Positions 18,285 to 27,826 are shown, counted from the stretch's first letter. The stretch: 58,912 nt of DNA from an uncultured Rhodospirillaceae bacterium (GCA_943787205.1 CALSLN010000025.1:1-58912), one strand, 5' to 3'. Made by a program: numbers and translations. Notes: generated by a model from the sequence alone, not told the origin.

Positions 18285-19205
18285 ATGGCAAGAAACCTTT
18301 CCCGACGAGCTGCAGCCCAGATTGCATCCGGTGTCGCTCTTTCCGGTCTGTCTGGCGTGACGTCTGCTAGGGCAGAAGCACAGCGTGTTATTCCAAACGC
18401 TATTGATCTCTGGACACCAGAGGACAAGGTAACTGCGTTGGTGAAGCAGCAGGGGCGCACTGATGAAGGCCGCGTTTTCTGGCGCTTCCAAGGGATAATC
18501 TATGCCTTCAACGCCCCGGAAACGCCTGTTCCGCTGCTTCGCTTCAGTGGCTGCGAGCAACAGTGGTGGGAACCCCAAGACGATGGATCTTTTGTTCGGT
18601 ATAGCTCACTGCTGACCTATTTCCGCGACCTCGATAGCGGGAAACTAATCCGGTCTTTCACAAACCCAATTACCGGAAAAAAAGTTGAACTCAAAGAAAA
18701 CTGGAGCCGCTTACCGGAGGGGACGGAGATATCTCAGCGGGGCCTCGTAAACCGCGTGCTTGATGAAGCCTTTCCTGATTTCTACAAGGACCGCTCTATT
18801 GACGACATAGACATGCGCCTCATCGACGGAACGGTTGCATTCCATCAGAAAACGATATGGCCAAAAGCACTGATGCGGAAACCCTACAACCAAGACAACA
18901 CGTTCTATGTGTCCTTTGCAGACGTTGCCGATCCCGAGAAACCCTGGATTCCAACGCACGGGGCGGGCCACATCTTAATGCCCTCCATGGCGAATATTGG
19001 CATGACCGATCCAAGCCAAGGCCAAGTGCTGTGGCACGTTGAGTATTACAAGGTCCGTGGGCTTGAGCATTTTCAACCCGACTACTTGGAAGCCGCGCGC
19101 CAGGACTACGGGGATTATTTCGAAATCAATCCAAAGTACGATACCGCGCCGTCGAAGTTGGGGGCGAGACTCGAGAAACTTGGGTTAATGAAGAAGACCA
19201 ACTAG
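18285..19205 (+). CDS. Tat-exported DUF1838-like protein
   Basis: About 306 residues with a twin-arginine signal (NLSRRAAAQIASGVALSGLSG) ending near SARAEA. The body, with GRVFWRFQGIIYAFNAPETPVPLLRFSGCEQQWW-type segments, SLLTYFRDLDSGK and SFTNPITGKKVEL, matches what I know of DUF1838 proteins, whose biochemical role is unknown. The ATG at 18285 is preferred because GAGGAG lies eight bases upstream and the signal begins there. It is followed by two further exported small proteins on the same strand (19291 and 19754), probably one transcription unit. Confidence 0.85.
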   Translation: MARNLSRRAAAQIASGVALSGLSGVTSARAEAQRVIPNAIDLWTPEDKVTALVKQQGRTDEGRVFWRFQGIIYAFNAPETPVPLLRFSGCEQQWWEPQDDGSFVRYSSLLTYFRDLDSGKLIRSFTNPITGKKVELKENWSRLPEGTEISQRGLVNRVLDEAFPDFYKDRSIDDIDMRLIDGTVAFHQKTIWPKALMRKPYNQDNTFYVSFADVADPEKPWIPTHGAGHILMPSMANIGMTDPSQGQVLWHVEYYKVRGLEHFQPDYLEAARQDYGDYFEINPKYDTAPSKLGARLEKLGLMKKTN

Positions 19206-19290
19206 GGTTCGAATACAGCCAGCTTGATTTTGCACAAGCCCTGAGAAACGGAGAGCTGGCCCAAACCTCAGCACATCAGGAGCCAAACGC

Positions 19291-19749
19291 ATGAACACCC
19301 TTAGAATTTTGTTGGTTGCGTTAGTGGGGATCAGTGGACTCGCCCACGCAGAAACATCGGCAGAGTACGACACCGCCAAAGCTGCAATTTGGGCAAAAGA
19401 ACTAGCGATATACGACGCTTGGGGAAAGACCGGGCTCGACTACTATATTGAGCACTCTTCCGAACACTACGTTGGATGGCCGCCCGGCACACCTAAACCG
19501 TCATCACTTAACGACCTTAAAAGAATGCAGGCTAACCTCGTCGTGCCCAACCAGGAAAAGCGAGAAATCACCTTTGATGACCTAGCGCTGCACGATGACA
19601 CGGCCGTTTTATATTATACGACACACCGAACAATGCTTCCCGATGGCACGACCGTGGATGAACTGCTGCACATTTGCCATGTCTGGGTACGCGACAACAC
19701 AGGAGACTGGAAAATGATTGGTGCCTTAGGGCGGGTCGAAAGAGAGTAA
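19291..19749 (+). CDS. exported SnoaL/DUF4440-like (NTF2 fold) protein
   Basis: A 152-residue protein with a Sec signal peptide (MNTLRILLVALVGISGLAHA, cut before ETSAEY). The mature part follows the small NTF2-like pattern: an N-terminal helix (EYDTAKAAIWAKELAIYDAWGKTGLDYYIEHSS), a GWPPGTP turn, then strands VVPNQEKREITFDDLALHDDTAVLYYTTHRT, LLHICHVWVR and DWKMIGALG. Such folds serve as small enzymes, often isomerases or ligand binders. The gene lies 85 bases after the DUF1838 gene and four bases before a VOC gene, so the three are probably expressed together. Activity unknown. Confidence 0.85.
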   Translation: MNTLRILLVALVGISGLAHAETSAEYDTAKAAIWAKELAIYDAWGKTGLDYYIEHSSEHYVGWPPGTPKPSSLNDLKRMQANLVVPNQEKREITFDDLALHDDTAVLYYTTHRTMLPDGTTVDELLHICHVWVRDNTGDWKMIGALGRVERE

Positions 19750-19753
19750 GGGT

Positions 19754-20299
19754 ATGAGAGCTAACCGCATTGCATTTTTGGGGGCCATCGCGAGTTGGCT
19801 TTGTGTCGCCCCTGCTCTGGCCATAGATTTTACGCCCGTTCGACGGACAACCATTGTCACCGCCAACCTCGAAGCCTCCCTGACCTTCTACCGAGACCTG
19901 CTTGGCTTTACCGTTGAGTGGGATGTGACCTCGGACAAAGTGGGGTCAGTAGCCTTCTTCGAACCGAGTAACGAAGTCGGTCGGGCCGTCGCCCTTCGTC
20001 AAGGGCCTCTGCTTGGCGGGTCAGTGGGTCTGGTCTGGGCGCCAAGTGTTCAGCCACCCAAGTTGCCATGCGCTAATCCAGCCACAGCCGGCTCCGTCGC
20101 ATTGTTGATGCTGACGAATGATATGCCCGCGCTCAAAACACGCCTCGATGAAGCTGGCGTCATCCGGGTCGGCTCACAGGTGTCATACGAGAACTCGCGT
20201 GGGCCAACCGATGTATTTGCCGTGTACGACCCAAATTGCATCCGGGTCACGTTCGCTTACAAATCAGAAGAAACCCTAGAAGACACCATGAACAAATAG
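19754..20299 (+). CDS. exported VOC/glyoxalase-fold protein
   Basis: A 181-residue protein with a Sec signal (MRANRIAFLGAIASWLCVAPALA) followed by a VOC domain: VRRTTIVTANLEASLTFYRDLLGFTVEW is the classic first beta-alpha-beta-beta-beta module and FAVYDPNCIRVTFAY the last strand pair. VOC proteins include glyoxalase, extradiol dioxygenases and antibiotic-binding proteins; most are cytosolic, so secretion is unusual. The usual metal-binding His of the first strand is not evident (it is Thr in RRTTIV), so it may be a binding protein or an atypical enzyme. It starts four bases after the NTF2-like gene, indicating coupled translation. Confidence 0.88.
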   Translation: MRANRIAFLGAIASWLCVAPALAIDFTPVRRTTIVTANLEASLTFYRDLLGFTVEWDVTSDKVGSVAFFEPSNEVGRAVALRQGPLLGGSVGLVWAPSVQPPKLPCANPATAGSVALLMLTNDMPALKTRLDEAGVIRVGSQVSYENSRGPTDVFAVYDPNCIRVTFAYKSEETLEDTMNK

Positions 20300-20389
20300 G
20301 CCGGTTCATGCCACGCTTAAGAAACAGCTTTGGCTGCGTCCGGATCAAACCGGCAACGTGTTTGCCTAGAACGGTAGTGAGAGTCCAAG

Positions 20390-20427
20390 TTAAAAAAAGG
20401 CCCCGCTGCTAAATGCAACGAGGCCTT
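20390..20427 (-). terminator. intrinsic terminator of the fasciclin gene
   Basis: On the minus strand an AAGGCCTCGTTG/GCAGCGGGGCCTT-type stem is followed by seven T. It lies just past the fasciclin stop. Confidence 0.75.
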
Positions 20428-20453
20428 CTTCGTACATGGTACTAGCCTGCCTT

Positions 20454-20936
20454 TTACTTAGGCAGCACAACCGTATCGATGACGTGAATGACGCCGTTGT
20501 CGGCGACAATGTCAGCGGTTACGACGGTTGCGTTATCAACCATCACGCCGTCCATAGCGTTAATCTTGAGGGATTGGCCCTGGACTGTTTCTGCATCCAA
20601 TGTTTTGCCAGCGATATCTGACGACATCACTTTGCCAGGCACGACGTGATAGGTGAGCACGGCAACCAGTTGGTCTTTGTTTTCAGGCTTCAACAAATTG
20701 GCAACTGTACCCTCAGGAAGCTTAGCGAACGCGGCATCGGTTGGTGCGAAGACCGTGAACGGTCCGGGGCTGGACAAGGTATCGACCAGGCCCGCCGCTT
20801 GCACAGCCGCAACTAAAGTATTGAAAGAGCCGGCAGCGATTGCAGTCTCAACGATGTTGGCCGCTTTTACGGCACCCGCAGAGAGGGCCAAAGACGCAGC
20901 GACCGCGATGGAAGCAAGGGTTGTCTTATAGGTCAT
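20454..20936 (-). CDS. exported fasciclin (FAS1) domain protein
   Basis: About 160 residues: a Sec signal ([26 protein letters not shown]) and one FAS1 domain. The H1 motif appears as [17 protein letters not shown], the second as [15 protein letters not shown], and the end as [16 protein letters not shown], all standard for FAS1. Such single-domain secreted proteins may serve in adhesion or surface binding. The start at 20936 has GGAG six bases upstream; the longer in-frame reading to 20981 would spoil the signal. It is monocistronic with its own terminator. Confidence 0.95.
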   Translation of the reverse strand: MTYKTTLASIAVAASLALSAGAVKAANIVETAIAAGSFNTLVAAVQAAGLVDTLSSPGPFTVFAPTDAAFAKLPEGTVANLLKPENKDQLVAVLTYHVVPGKVMSSDIAGKTLDAETVQGQSLKINAMDGVMVDNATVVTADIVADNGVIHVIDTVVLPK

Positions 20937-21095
20937 TAAATACTCCAGGACAAAATGAGTGGGGGGAGAGGACGCGGCCACGTTTTGTATAAGCCGCTGT
21001 TCACAGACTCATTACGCCCTGCACTCATGCCCAGATCAGACCTGTGCGTTTATGACCGCACCTGCAGGAGGGTGTTCGTTTGCAACCCTACAAGC

Positions 21096-21126
21096 AAAAA
21101 AAAGGCCCCGCAGAGCGAGGCCTTTT
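21096..21126 (-). terminator. intrinsic terminator of rpsD
   Basis: On the minus strand AAAGGCCTCGC, a three-base loop and GCGGGGCCTTT form a strong stem followed by about eight T. It lies about 70 bases past the rpsD stop. Confidence 0.8.
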
Positions 21127-21198
21127 GAAATTCCTTTGGCAGTGACGGCCACCAACGGAATTCGTTCTTTTTAGCGCTAATAAAAATCGAGGTGTTAT

Positions 21199-21813
21199 TT
21201 AGCGCGAATAGAATTCGACGACCAGGTTTGGTTCCATCTGAACCGGATAAGGCACGTCTGCAAGCTGCGGGATACGGGTCATGCTACCTGCACCCTGATT
21301 GTGATCAACCTCGACATAGTCGGGCACATCACGCTCACCTGAATCCATCGCGTCGAGGATCAGACCCATGGTCTTAGCCTTGTCGCGCAACTCGACTTTG
21401 TCGCCGATCTTCACCATGTAGGAAGGGATCGTCACTTTGACGCCATTCACCTTGATGTGTCCGTGGGACACGACCTGGCGGGCAGCAAACACAGTCGGAA
21501 CAAATTTCAAACGATAAATCACGGCATCCAAGCGGCATTCCAGAATGCCGATCAGGTTTTCCGAGGTATCGCCTGTACGACGCACAGCTTCCTTGTAGTA
21601 GCGTAGGAACTGTTTCTCGGAGATATTGCCGTAGTAGCCCTTGAGCTTTTGCTTAGCCATCAGCTGAATACCGTAATCGGACGGTTTGCGACGGCGTTGG
21701 CCATGCTGGCCTGGGCCATAATCACGCTTATTTATGGGGCTTTTGGCACGTCCCCAGAGATTAACCCCCAGACGGCGGTCGATCTTGTGCTTTGAAGCAA
21801 TTCGGTTAGTCAT
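21199..21813 (-). CDS. rpsD: 30S ribosomal protein S4
   Basis: S4 is a primary binder of the 5' domain of 16S rRNA and helps form the mRNA entry site. The 204-residue protein has the bacterial S4 pattern: [72 protein letters not shown] and the S4 RNA-binding domain [27 protein letters not shown]. As in many alphaproteobacteria it stands alone rather than in the alpha operon. No frame damage is seen. The upstream 150 bases contain small hairpins that might be a leader. Confidence 0.98.
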   Translation of the reverse strand: MTNRIASKHKIDRRLGVNLWGRAKSPINKRDYGPGQHGQRRRKPSDYGIQLMAKQKLKGYYGNISEKQFLRYYKEAVRRTGDTSENLIGILECRLDAVIYRLKFVPTVFAARQVVSHGHIKVNGVKVTIPSYMVKIGDKVELRDKAKTMGLILDAMDSGERDVPDYVEVDHNQGAGSMTRIPQLADVPYPVQMEPNLVVEFYSR

Positions 21814-22145
21814 TATCTAAAGCCTTGTTTTTTCTATGTTTTTGTCCCGGTAGTCTTACCACCCGACCCATCAGGTCGCCAGAAAGCGGGGCGATGCACC
21901 ACCCACATTCCCGGGAATGAGTGATGGGATTTAAGGGAAAAGGCAGAGGAAGTCAATCAGTTGACGCATCTCAAATCTCGGTCTAATCGCAGCGTGGCGA
22001 AAGCAAGGAACCGCAGTTTTGCAGGCCTTGCGAGACTTGGAGCGCCCGTTGATAAAGGTCATATCGCGACTTGCGTCGAACGGCCATCATACCGCTTCTG
22101 CTCGCAACAAAAAACAGAGCACTCACGCATAGGACGATAAGAGTT
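21814..22145. other. divergent leader region of rpsD and the globin gene
   Basis: About 330 bases. It holds a 14-base perfect palindrome CATTCCCGGGAATG at 21906-21919 and, nearer rpsD on the minus strand, a short stem CGACC/GGTCG that could form in the rpsD leader. No gene is supported here. Confidence 0.5.
21906..21919. promoter_or_regulatory. 14-bp palindrome upstream of rpsD
   Basis: CATTCCCGGGAATG is a perfect palindrome between the divergent rpsD and globin genes. It may be an operator, but its regulator is unknown and a chance palindrome of this length is possible. Confidence 0.3.
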
Positions 22146-22532
22146 ATGACAACGTTACTCGATCAAATCGGTGGGGAAGCTGCCGTCGACGCAGCCGTAG
22201 ATATTTTTTACAAAAAGATGATGGCCGATGACGTCGTCACCCCATTCTTTAAGAACACAGACATGGACAGCCAGACCCGGAAGCAAAAATTGTTTCTAAC
22301 GACTGTGCTCAATGGAACATCTAAGGGCGCGCTGTCCTATATGCGCCGGGTTCACTAAGACCTGGTCCATGATCAGGGCCTAACGGATGTCCATTTTGAT
22401 GCGACCGCGACCCACCTGCAGGACACACTGGAAGAACTCAAAGTTCCAGCGGACCTGGTTTCGCAAATCATGTCAGCCGTCGGCGATATGCGGGATGCGG
22501 TTCTAGACCGGGACGGAGCAGACGCCACTTAG
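22146..22532 (+). pseudogene. group I truncated hemoglobin with an in-frame stop
   Basis: The single reading frame from ATG 22146 to TAG 22530-22532 encodes a group I 2/2 globin: LDQIGGEAAVDAAVDIFYKKMMADDVVTPFFKNTDMDSQTRKQKLFL is the classic N-terminal half, MRRVH holds the likely proximal heme ligand His70, and LVHDQGLTDVHFDATATHLQDTLEEL follows as in other members. Codon 71 (22356-22358) is TAA between His70 and Asp72; glutamine (CAA) or lysine would fit. No indel is needed. As written the product would lack helices G and H and should not fold. It is either a nonsense mutation or a base error; the unbroken downstream half argues for a recent or artificial change. Confidence 0.75.
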
Positions 22533-22549
22533 GCTGGAGCTGGGGTAGG

Positions 22550-23359
22550 TCATTTCTTCCAATCACTGCGCACATCATACGCCTCGTCTCGGCGACCGTA
22601 GCGCAGCTCTGTCACAACACCATGCAACGTGCGCACCTCTTGTTCTGTGAGAGCCGCCCGCTGGAGCATGGCACGGATGTTCAGCACCATGCTGGGGCGC
22701 TTCTCTTCAACGTGGAGAAAACCGCAGGTATCCAGCTCATATTCAAGGTGCTGAAATAGGAGATTGAGTTCGTCTTTGTTGGCAGGCCGGGTGATGCCAT
22801 AGGGCGTGGCCTCGGCCTCACTGGCCTGCGTCGCCTGATACCACTGGTAAGCAACGATCAAGACCGCCTGAGCGAGATTGAGCGATGAATACGCCGGATT
22901 AAGTGGCGCCTCGATGATGACGTCGGCTAAGCCGATATCGTGATTCTTAAGCCCAGACTTCTCGCGCCCAAACAGAATTCCAATTTTAGTATCCGCCGTC
23001 GCCCGCTTGGCTAACTCAGCTCCCGCGTGATGGGGAGTCCAGACGGTCTTGATCATATCGCGCGGTCGGGCCGTCGTTGCTGCAACGAATTGCCGGTCAG
23101 CAAGGGCATCTTCTGTGCTTTCATAGAACCCAGCTGACTTAAGAACCTCAGACGCACCTGAAGAGGCCGCTAGGGCCTTTGCTGACAACCAATCTTGCTT
23201 AGGCTTGACCAAGCGCATGTCTGTCAGACCACAGTTGTACATAGCCCGGGCGGCCGTCCCCATGTTCTCCGCCAATTGCGGTTCAACCAGGATGATCGCC
23301 GGACCGCCGCCGCCGCCCAAAGCTTGAATTGGTTCTTTTGTGGTATCTGTTCCCGACAT
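22550..23359 (-). CDS. trmJ: tRNA (cytidine/uridine-2'-O-)-methyltransferase TrmJ-like
   Basis: A 269-residue SPOUT-class RNA methyltransferase; TrmJ methylates the ribose of nucleotide 32 in tRNA anticodon loops. The SpoU motifs are visible: PAIILVEPQLAENMGTAARAM (motif 1), GILFGREKSGLKNHDI (motif 2) and PLNPAYSSLNLAQAVLIVAYQ (motif 3). The C-terminal extension after the catalytic domain, with LNLLFQHLEYELDTCGFL, is characteristic of TrmJ. A glycine-rich LGGGGGPA run sits at the N-terminus. It lies five bases after gltX on the same strand, suggesting a translation-related operon gltX-trmJ. Confidence 0.93.
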   Translation of the reverse strand: MSGTDTTKEPIQALGGGGGPAIILVEPQLAENMGTAARAMYNCGLTDMRLVKPKQDWLSAKALAASSGASEVLKSAGFYESTEDALADRQFVAATTARPRDMIKTVWTPHHAGAELAKRATADTKIGILFGREKSGLKNHDIGLADVIIEAPLNPAYSSLNLAQAVLIVAYQWYQATQASEAEATPYGITRPANKDELNLLFQHLEYELDTCGFLHVEEKRPSMVLNIRAMLQRAALTEQEVRTLHGVVTELRYGRRDEAYDVRSDWKK

Positions 23360-23364
23360 CGAAC

Positions 23365-24723
23365 TTAGGCCGTTTCACCTTGGGCGCGTTTAAGCACGCG
23401 ATCTCGTCCAATTAACGGCAACAGTAGTTTAAGCTCTGGCCCATGCCCTAGACTGGTGAGCGCCATTCGCAACGGCAGGAATAACCCCTTCCCTTTGCGA
23501 CCCGTCGCTTCTTTCACGGCACTGGTCCATTGCCCCCAGGTCTCTTCCGTCCAGGGTTCTGCTGGCAAATGCTTAGCCGCCTCTGCCATGAAGTCCGCGT
23601 CCTCGATGGAAGGCGCAAGGGGCGAGAAACACACAGACCACCAATCGGCAGCGTCGTTGAAATATTTCAAATTGCCACGCACAGCCTGCCAGAACGCCTC
23701 GCCTTTATCAGACAGCGTGGCGTCGTCATCGACCAATGCGGCCAATCGCGGTGCTGCTTCCTCATAAGACATTTGATGCAGAACTTTGGCATTGAGAAGC
23801 TCAAGGTCCTGGGCATCAAACTTCGCCGTCGCTCGGCTGAAGCGACCGATATTGAAGTCCGCGATGATGGCTTCTAAATCTGAATAAACATCGATGGCTT
23901 CTGAACTGCCGAGGCGCGCCAGCAAACTTGAGACAGACAACGGTTCAAGATTCTGATCGCGAAGATCGGCAAGGCCCAGCGACCCAGCGCGCTTCGAGAG
24001 CCCCTCGCCCGCAGCACCGGCAAGCAGTGGAACATGACCAAAAATCACCAGCGATCCCGGTGAAACCGCATCCATCATTTCAAGCTGGACCGCACCATTG
24101 GTGACATGGTCTTCACCACGAATGATGTGCGTCACGCCATAATCAATGTCATCGACGACGGAGGGTAATAAGTACAAGAACGTGCCGTCTTCTCGAATGA
24201 CAACGGGATCACTGACATTTGCGGTGTTATAGCGACTTTCACGACGGACCATATCCGTCCAAAGCACATCACTCTGTTTCAGCTTAAACCGCCAATGGGG
24301 CTTGCGACCTTCTGCTTCGAACTTGGCACGATCTTCATCTGACAAGTCTAAGGCTGCTCGGTCATAAACGGGTGGCTTATGCTGAGCCCGCAATCGCTTG
24401 CGTTTGAAATCTAGCTCTTCAGCCGTTTCATAACACGGGTACAAGTGGCCGGACTCTTTTAAAATATCGGTGACGGCGTTGTAGCGATCCATTCGCGTTG
24501 ACTGGCGTTCTTCCCGCTCCCAGGTCAGGCCAAGCCAGTGCAAATCTGTGCGGATGCCCTCGACGTATTCTTCTTTGCTCCGCGCAAAGTCGGTGTCATC
24601 GAAACGCAAAATAAACTCACCTCCGTTTGCTTTAGCAAACAGCCAATTGATGAGGGCCAAACGTGCGTTGCCAACATGCAGACGACCGGTCGGACTTGGG
24701 GCAAAACGGACTACTGGGCTCAT
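23365..24723 (-). CDS. gltX: glutamyl-tRNA synthetase
   Basis: A class I aminoacyl-tRNA synthetase of 452 residues that charges tRNA with glutamate. The HIGH-type motif is FAPSPTGRLHVGNARLAL and the KMSKS-type motif is GLSKRAGS. Other family segments are FILRFDDTDFARSKEEY and YLLPSVVDDIDYGVTHIIRGEDHVTNGA. Alphaproteobacteria often have two GltX proteins; this one, with HVGN and FDDTD, may be the second, and whether it also charges tRNA-Gln cannot be told. It overlaps nadE by four bases and is followed by trmJ, forming nadE-gltX-trmJ. Confidence 0.95.
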   Translation of the reverse strand: MSPVVRFAPSPTGRLHVGNARLALINWLFAKANGGEFILRFDDTDFARSKEEYVEGIRTDLHWLGLTWEREERQSTRMDRYNAVTDILKESGHLYPCYETAEELDFKRKRLRAQHKPPVYDRAALDLSDEDRAKFEAEGRKPHWRFKLKQSDVLWTDMVRRESRYNTANVSDPVVIREDGTFLYLLPSVVDDIDYGVTHIIRGEDHVTNGAVQLEMMDAVSPGSLVIFGHVPLLAGAAGEGLSKRAGSLGLADLRDQNLEPLSVSSLLARLGSSEAIDVYSDLEAIIADFNIGRFSRATAKFDAQDLELLNAKVLHQMSYEEAAPRLAALVDDDATLSDKGEAFWQAVRGNLKYFNDAADWWSVCFSPLAPSIEDADFMAEAAKHLPAEPWTEETWGQWTSAVKEATGRKGKGLFLPLRMALTSLGHGPELKLLLPLIGRDRVLKRAQGETA

Positions 24724-26399
24724 GGTTCATTTCTTTTCGGGGCATCGCCGTCAAAGGCGTTGGTGATGGGGTACCGGTGATCCCGCCCAAAGGCGAGATG
24801 GCTGATCTTAACGCCAGGAGAGGCTTGGCGACGCTTGTATTCTGCAATGCGCAGCAACCGATGAATACGACGCACGACCTCTTCCTCATGGCCATCTGCG
24901 ACCACCTCAGACACGCTCCGTGCGTTTTCGATAAGACCTTTTAAGATCGCATCCAATTCCGCATAGGGCGGCAGCGAATCTTCGTCTTTCTGGTCAGGCC
25001 GCAACTCGGCGGTGGGTGGCTTGGTAATGATACGGTCCGGCATCACCGCACCCGGCGCGCCTAGAGCACCCTCTGGAACGTGCGCATTACGCCATTCACA
25101 CAAGGCCGTAACTGTCGTTTTATAAACGTCTTTCAGAACATTATAGCCGCCACACATATCGCCATAGAGCGTGGCATAGCCGACACTGACTTCAGATTTG
25201 TTGCCGGTGGAGAGAACCATGTGCCCGAACTTATTCGACAGCGCCATGAGTGTTAGGCCGCGAATACGGGATTGAATATTCTCTTCGGTGGTATCGGGCT
25301 TTGTGCCAGCAAAATGTGCGTCTAACATGCCATCGAACGCCGTCATCGCATCACCGATATTGATACTATCGAGACGCAGACCAAGGTTCGCGGCCAGGCC
25401 AGCCGCATCCTCCAAGCTATCTTCGGAGGTGTAGGGTGATGGCATCATAACGCAGTGGACTTTGTCTGCCCCCAACGCATCGGCCGCTACAACGGCGGTG
25501 ATGGCGCTATCGATCCCGCCGGACAGGCCAAGGATAACACCAGGGAAACCATTCTTGCCGACGTAGTCACGCAGACTGAGTATCATGGCTTGATAAATGT
25601 TTTCTAAGCGATCAGGGGCTGACGTTACGATGCCCGAGGCACAGGACCATTCCCCGTTAATCTTCGACCACTGAGTCACAGCCAAGTCTGTTTTCCACCA
25701 TGGGAATTGGACCGCGAGCCCGCGGTCTGCATTCAGAACAAAAGACCCACCATCAAACGCAAGGTCGTCTTGGCCGCCGATCTGGTTGACGTAAATCAGA
25801 GGCAAGCCGGTTTCAGAGACACGTGCTACCGCATGGCTAAGCCGGACATCGTCCTTGTCTAACTCGAAAGGCGAACCGTTGAGAACGACGAGTATTTCCG
25901 CGCCTGTTTCGGCAACAGTTTCCGCAATGTCCTCGAACCACATATCTTCGCAGACAAGGACACCGACGCGCACGTCACGGATAACGACGGGGCCTGAGGG
26001 CGGACCCGACTCAAAGACGCGCTTTTCGTCAAAGACGCCGTAGTTGGGCAAATGGTGCTTAAGACGAACACCTTTGATTTCTCCGGCATCAAGAACCAGC
26101 GCGGCATTGTGACAGAGTCCATCGACCCGCCAGGGCGCGCCGATGATCAGCGCCGGACCACCGTCCGCTGTGTCAGCAGCCAAATCTTCCGCCGCGGCCT
26201 GAATGGCGTCCAAAAAACCGGGCCGTAGCACAAGGTCTTCAGGAGGGTAGCCACTGAGGTTGAGTTCAGAAAAGACGACAATGTCTGCGCCCTGTGCAGC
26301 CGCATCCGCACGGGCCTGGCGAATGAGATCAGCATTCGCAGAGACAGCCCCAACCGTAGGGTTGGTCTGGGCTAAAGCGATGGTTAGCGAGTCAGACAT
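24720..26399 (-). CDS. nadE: glutamine-dependent NAD+ synthetase
   Basis: Two-domain enzyme of 559 residues that makes NAD from deamido-NAD, ATP and glutamine. The N-terminal nitrilase-type glutaminase domain shows its Glu-Lys-Cys triad in FSELNLSGYPPED, LPNYGVFDEKRVF and GVLVCEDMWF. The C-terminal synthetase domain shows the PP-loop LGLSGGIDSA and STGNKSEVSVGYATLYGDMCGGY. The 3' end overlaps gltX by four bases, so both are probably co-translated. No frame damage. Confidence 0.97.
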   Translation of the reverse strand: MSDSLTIALAQTNPTVGAVSANADLIRQARADAAAQGADIVVFSELNLSGYPPEDLVLRPGFLDAIQAAAEDLAADTADGGPALIIGAPWRVDGLCHNAALVLDAGEIKGVRLKHHLPNYGVFDEKRVFESGPPSGPVVIRDVRVGVLVCEDMWFEDIAETVAETGAEILVVLNGSPFELDKDDVRLSHAVARVSETGLPLIYVNQIGGQDDLAFDGGSFVLNADRGLAVQFPWWKTDLAVTQWSKINGEWSCASGIVTSAPDRLENIYQAMILSLRDYVGKNGFPGVILGLSGGIDSAITAVVAADALGADKVHCVMMPSPYTSEDSLEDAAGLAANLGLRLDSINIGDAMTAFDGMLDAHFAGTKPDTTEENIQSRIRGLTLMALSNKFGHMVLSTGNKSEVSVGYATLYGDMCGGYNVLKDVYKTTVTALCEWRNAHVPEGALGAPGAVMPDRIITKPPTAELRPDQKDEDSLPPYAELDAILKGLIENARSVSEVVADGHEEEVVRRIHRLLRIAEYKRRQASPGVKISHLAFGRDHRYPITNAFDGDAPKRNEP

Positions 26400-26446
26400 A
26401 AGGAACCGCTGTTTCTCCGGTCTTGGCCAGGCCGAGACCTAGCCGC

Positions 26447-27826
26447 TTACGAGGCAACCGCTGCAGCTGTGGACGCCTGGCGGTCTTGCTTAAGCATCTC
26501 TGCCATCAGGAATGCCAACTCTAAAGCCTGGCTCGCATTGAGACGTGGGTCACAGTGCGTGTGATAGCGATCGCCGAGACTGGCTTCCGTAATGGCTTGA
26601 GCCCCACCGACACATTCCGTGACGTCTTGGCCGGTCATTTCGAAGTGAACGCCACCCGCGTGGGTGCCTTCACTGCGATGAACGTCAAAGAAGCTCTTCA
26701 CCTCGCCCAGCACATTGTCAAAGCGGCGGGTTTTGTATCCGCTCGAGCTTTTCTCTGTGTTGGCGTGCATCGGATCACAGGACCACACAACCGTTTTGCC
26801 TTCGCGCTCGACAGCACGGATTAAAGTGGGCAGATGCTCTTGTAACTTTTCAGCGCCCATACGCGTGATGATGGTAATCCGTCCGGCTTCGTTATCCGGG
26901 TTCAGCGCATCAATCATCCGCAGCACGTCGTCAGGATCAATCGTCGGTCCAGCCTTGAAGCCAATCGGATTATCAACACCGCGCAAGAACTCCACGTGGG
27001 CATGATCAAGCTGACGGGTCCGTTCGCCAATCCACAAGAAGTGGGCAGCGCAGGCGTACCAGCGACCGGTTGTGGAATCCATCCGGGTTAGGGATTCTTC
27101 GTAGTTAAGAAGCAGGGCTTCGTGAGATGTGTAAAAATCCGTCTCACGCATGCTCGGAACGGCCGTGCTGTTAATGCCGCAGGCTTCCATGAAGGCCAAA
27201 GCTTCTTGGATGCGATCTGCGAGATCCTGGTATCGTTCGCCCTGGGCACTGTCGGCAACAAACCCGAGGGTCCACTGGTGCACCTTACGGAGGTCAGCGT
27301 AGCCCCCTTGCGAGAACGCACGCAGCAAATTCAACGTGGCCGCAGACTGATTGTAGGCCTGCACCAAACGCTCTGGATCTGGCTCGCGCATCTCAGGTGT
27401 GAAGTCCATACCATTGACCATGTCTCCACGGTAGGACGGCAGTTCTACTCCATCGATGATTTCTGTGTTCGAGGACCGTGGTTTGGCGAACTGCCCAGCC
27501 ATGCGGCCCAACTTCACGATCGGCACACCTGCACCAAACGTGAGAACAACAGCCATCTGCAGCAAGACGCGGAACGTGTCGCGAATGTTGTCAGGATGGA
27601 ATTCTGCAAAGCTCTCGGCGCAATCGCCACCTTGTAGAAGAAAACCACGACCCTGCGCGACGTCACCAAGAGATTTCTTGAGTGAACGGGCTTCGCCAGC
27701 AAACACGAGTGGCGGGAAGTTGCCGAGACGGTGCTCAACAGCTTTAAGTGCGGCTTGGTCTGCGTATTCGGGAACCTGCACGATTGGTTTCGTGCGCCAG
27801 GTTTCCCGCGTCCATGCGGTTGTCAT
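26447..27826 (-). CDS. class II 3-deoxy-7-phosphoheptulonate synthase
   Basis: The first enzyme of the shikimate pathway, joining phosphoenolpyruvate and erythrose 4-phosphate. At about 459 residues it is the plant/actinobacterial-type class II enzyme (AroA-II). Recognisable parts are [71 protein letters not shown] and [15 protein letters not shown]. The start [10 protein letters not shown] at 27826 has GAGG five bases upstream and is preferred over the longer reading to 27883. It stands alone between nadE and a divergent gene; regulation by aromatic amino acids cannot be judged from sequence. Confidence 0.95.
   Translation of the reverse strand: MTTAWTRETWRTKPIVQVPEYADQAALKAVEHRLGNFPPLVFAGEARSLKKSLGDVAQGRGFLLQGGDCAESFAEFHPDNIRDTFRVLLQMAVVLTFGAGVPIVKLGRMAGQFAKPRSSNTEIIDGVELPSYRGDMVNGMDFTPEMREPDPERLVQAYNQSAATLNLLRAFSQGGYADLRKVHQWTLGFVADSAQGERYQDLADRIQEALAFMEACGINSTAVPSMRETDFYTSHEALLLNYEESLTRMDSTTGRWYACAAHFLWIGERTRQLDHAHVEFLRGVDNPIGFKAGPTIDPDDVLRMIDALNPDNEAGRITIITRMGAEKLQEHLPTLIRAVEREGKTVVWSCDPMHANTEKSSSGYKTRRFDNVLGEVKSFFDVHRSEGTHAGGVHFEMTGQDVTECVGGAQAITEASLGDRYHTHCDPRLNASQALELAFLMAEMLKQDRQASTAAAVAS

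Noticed and set aside
18015..18578. A 187-residue minus-strand frame overlapping the DUF1838 gene
   Set aside because: It overlaps a well-supported gene for much of its length and has an untypical residue mix, so it is a shadow frame.
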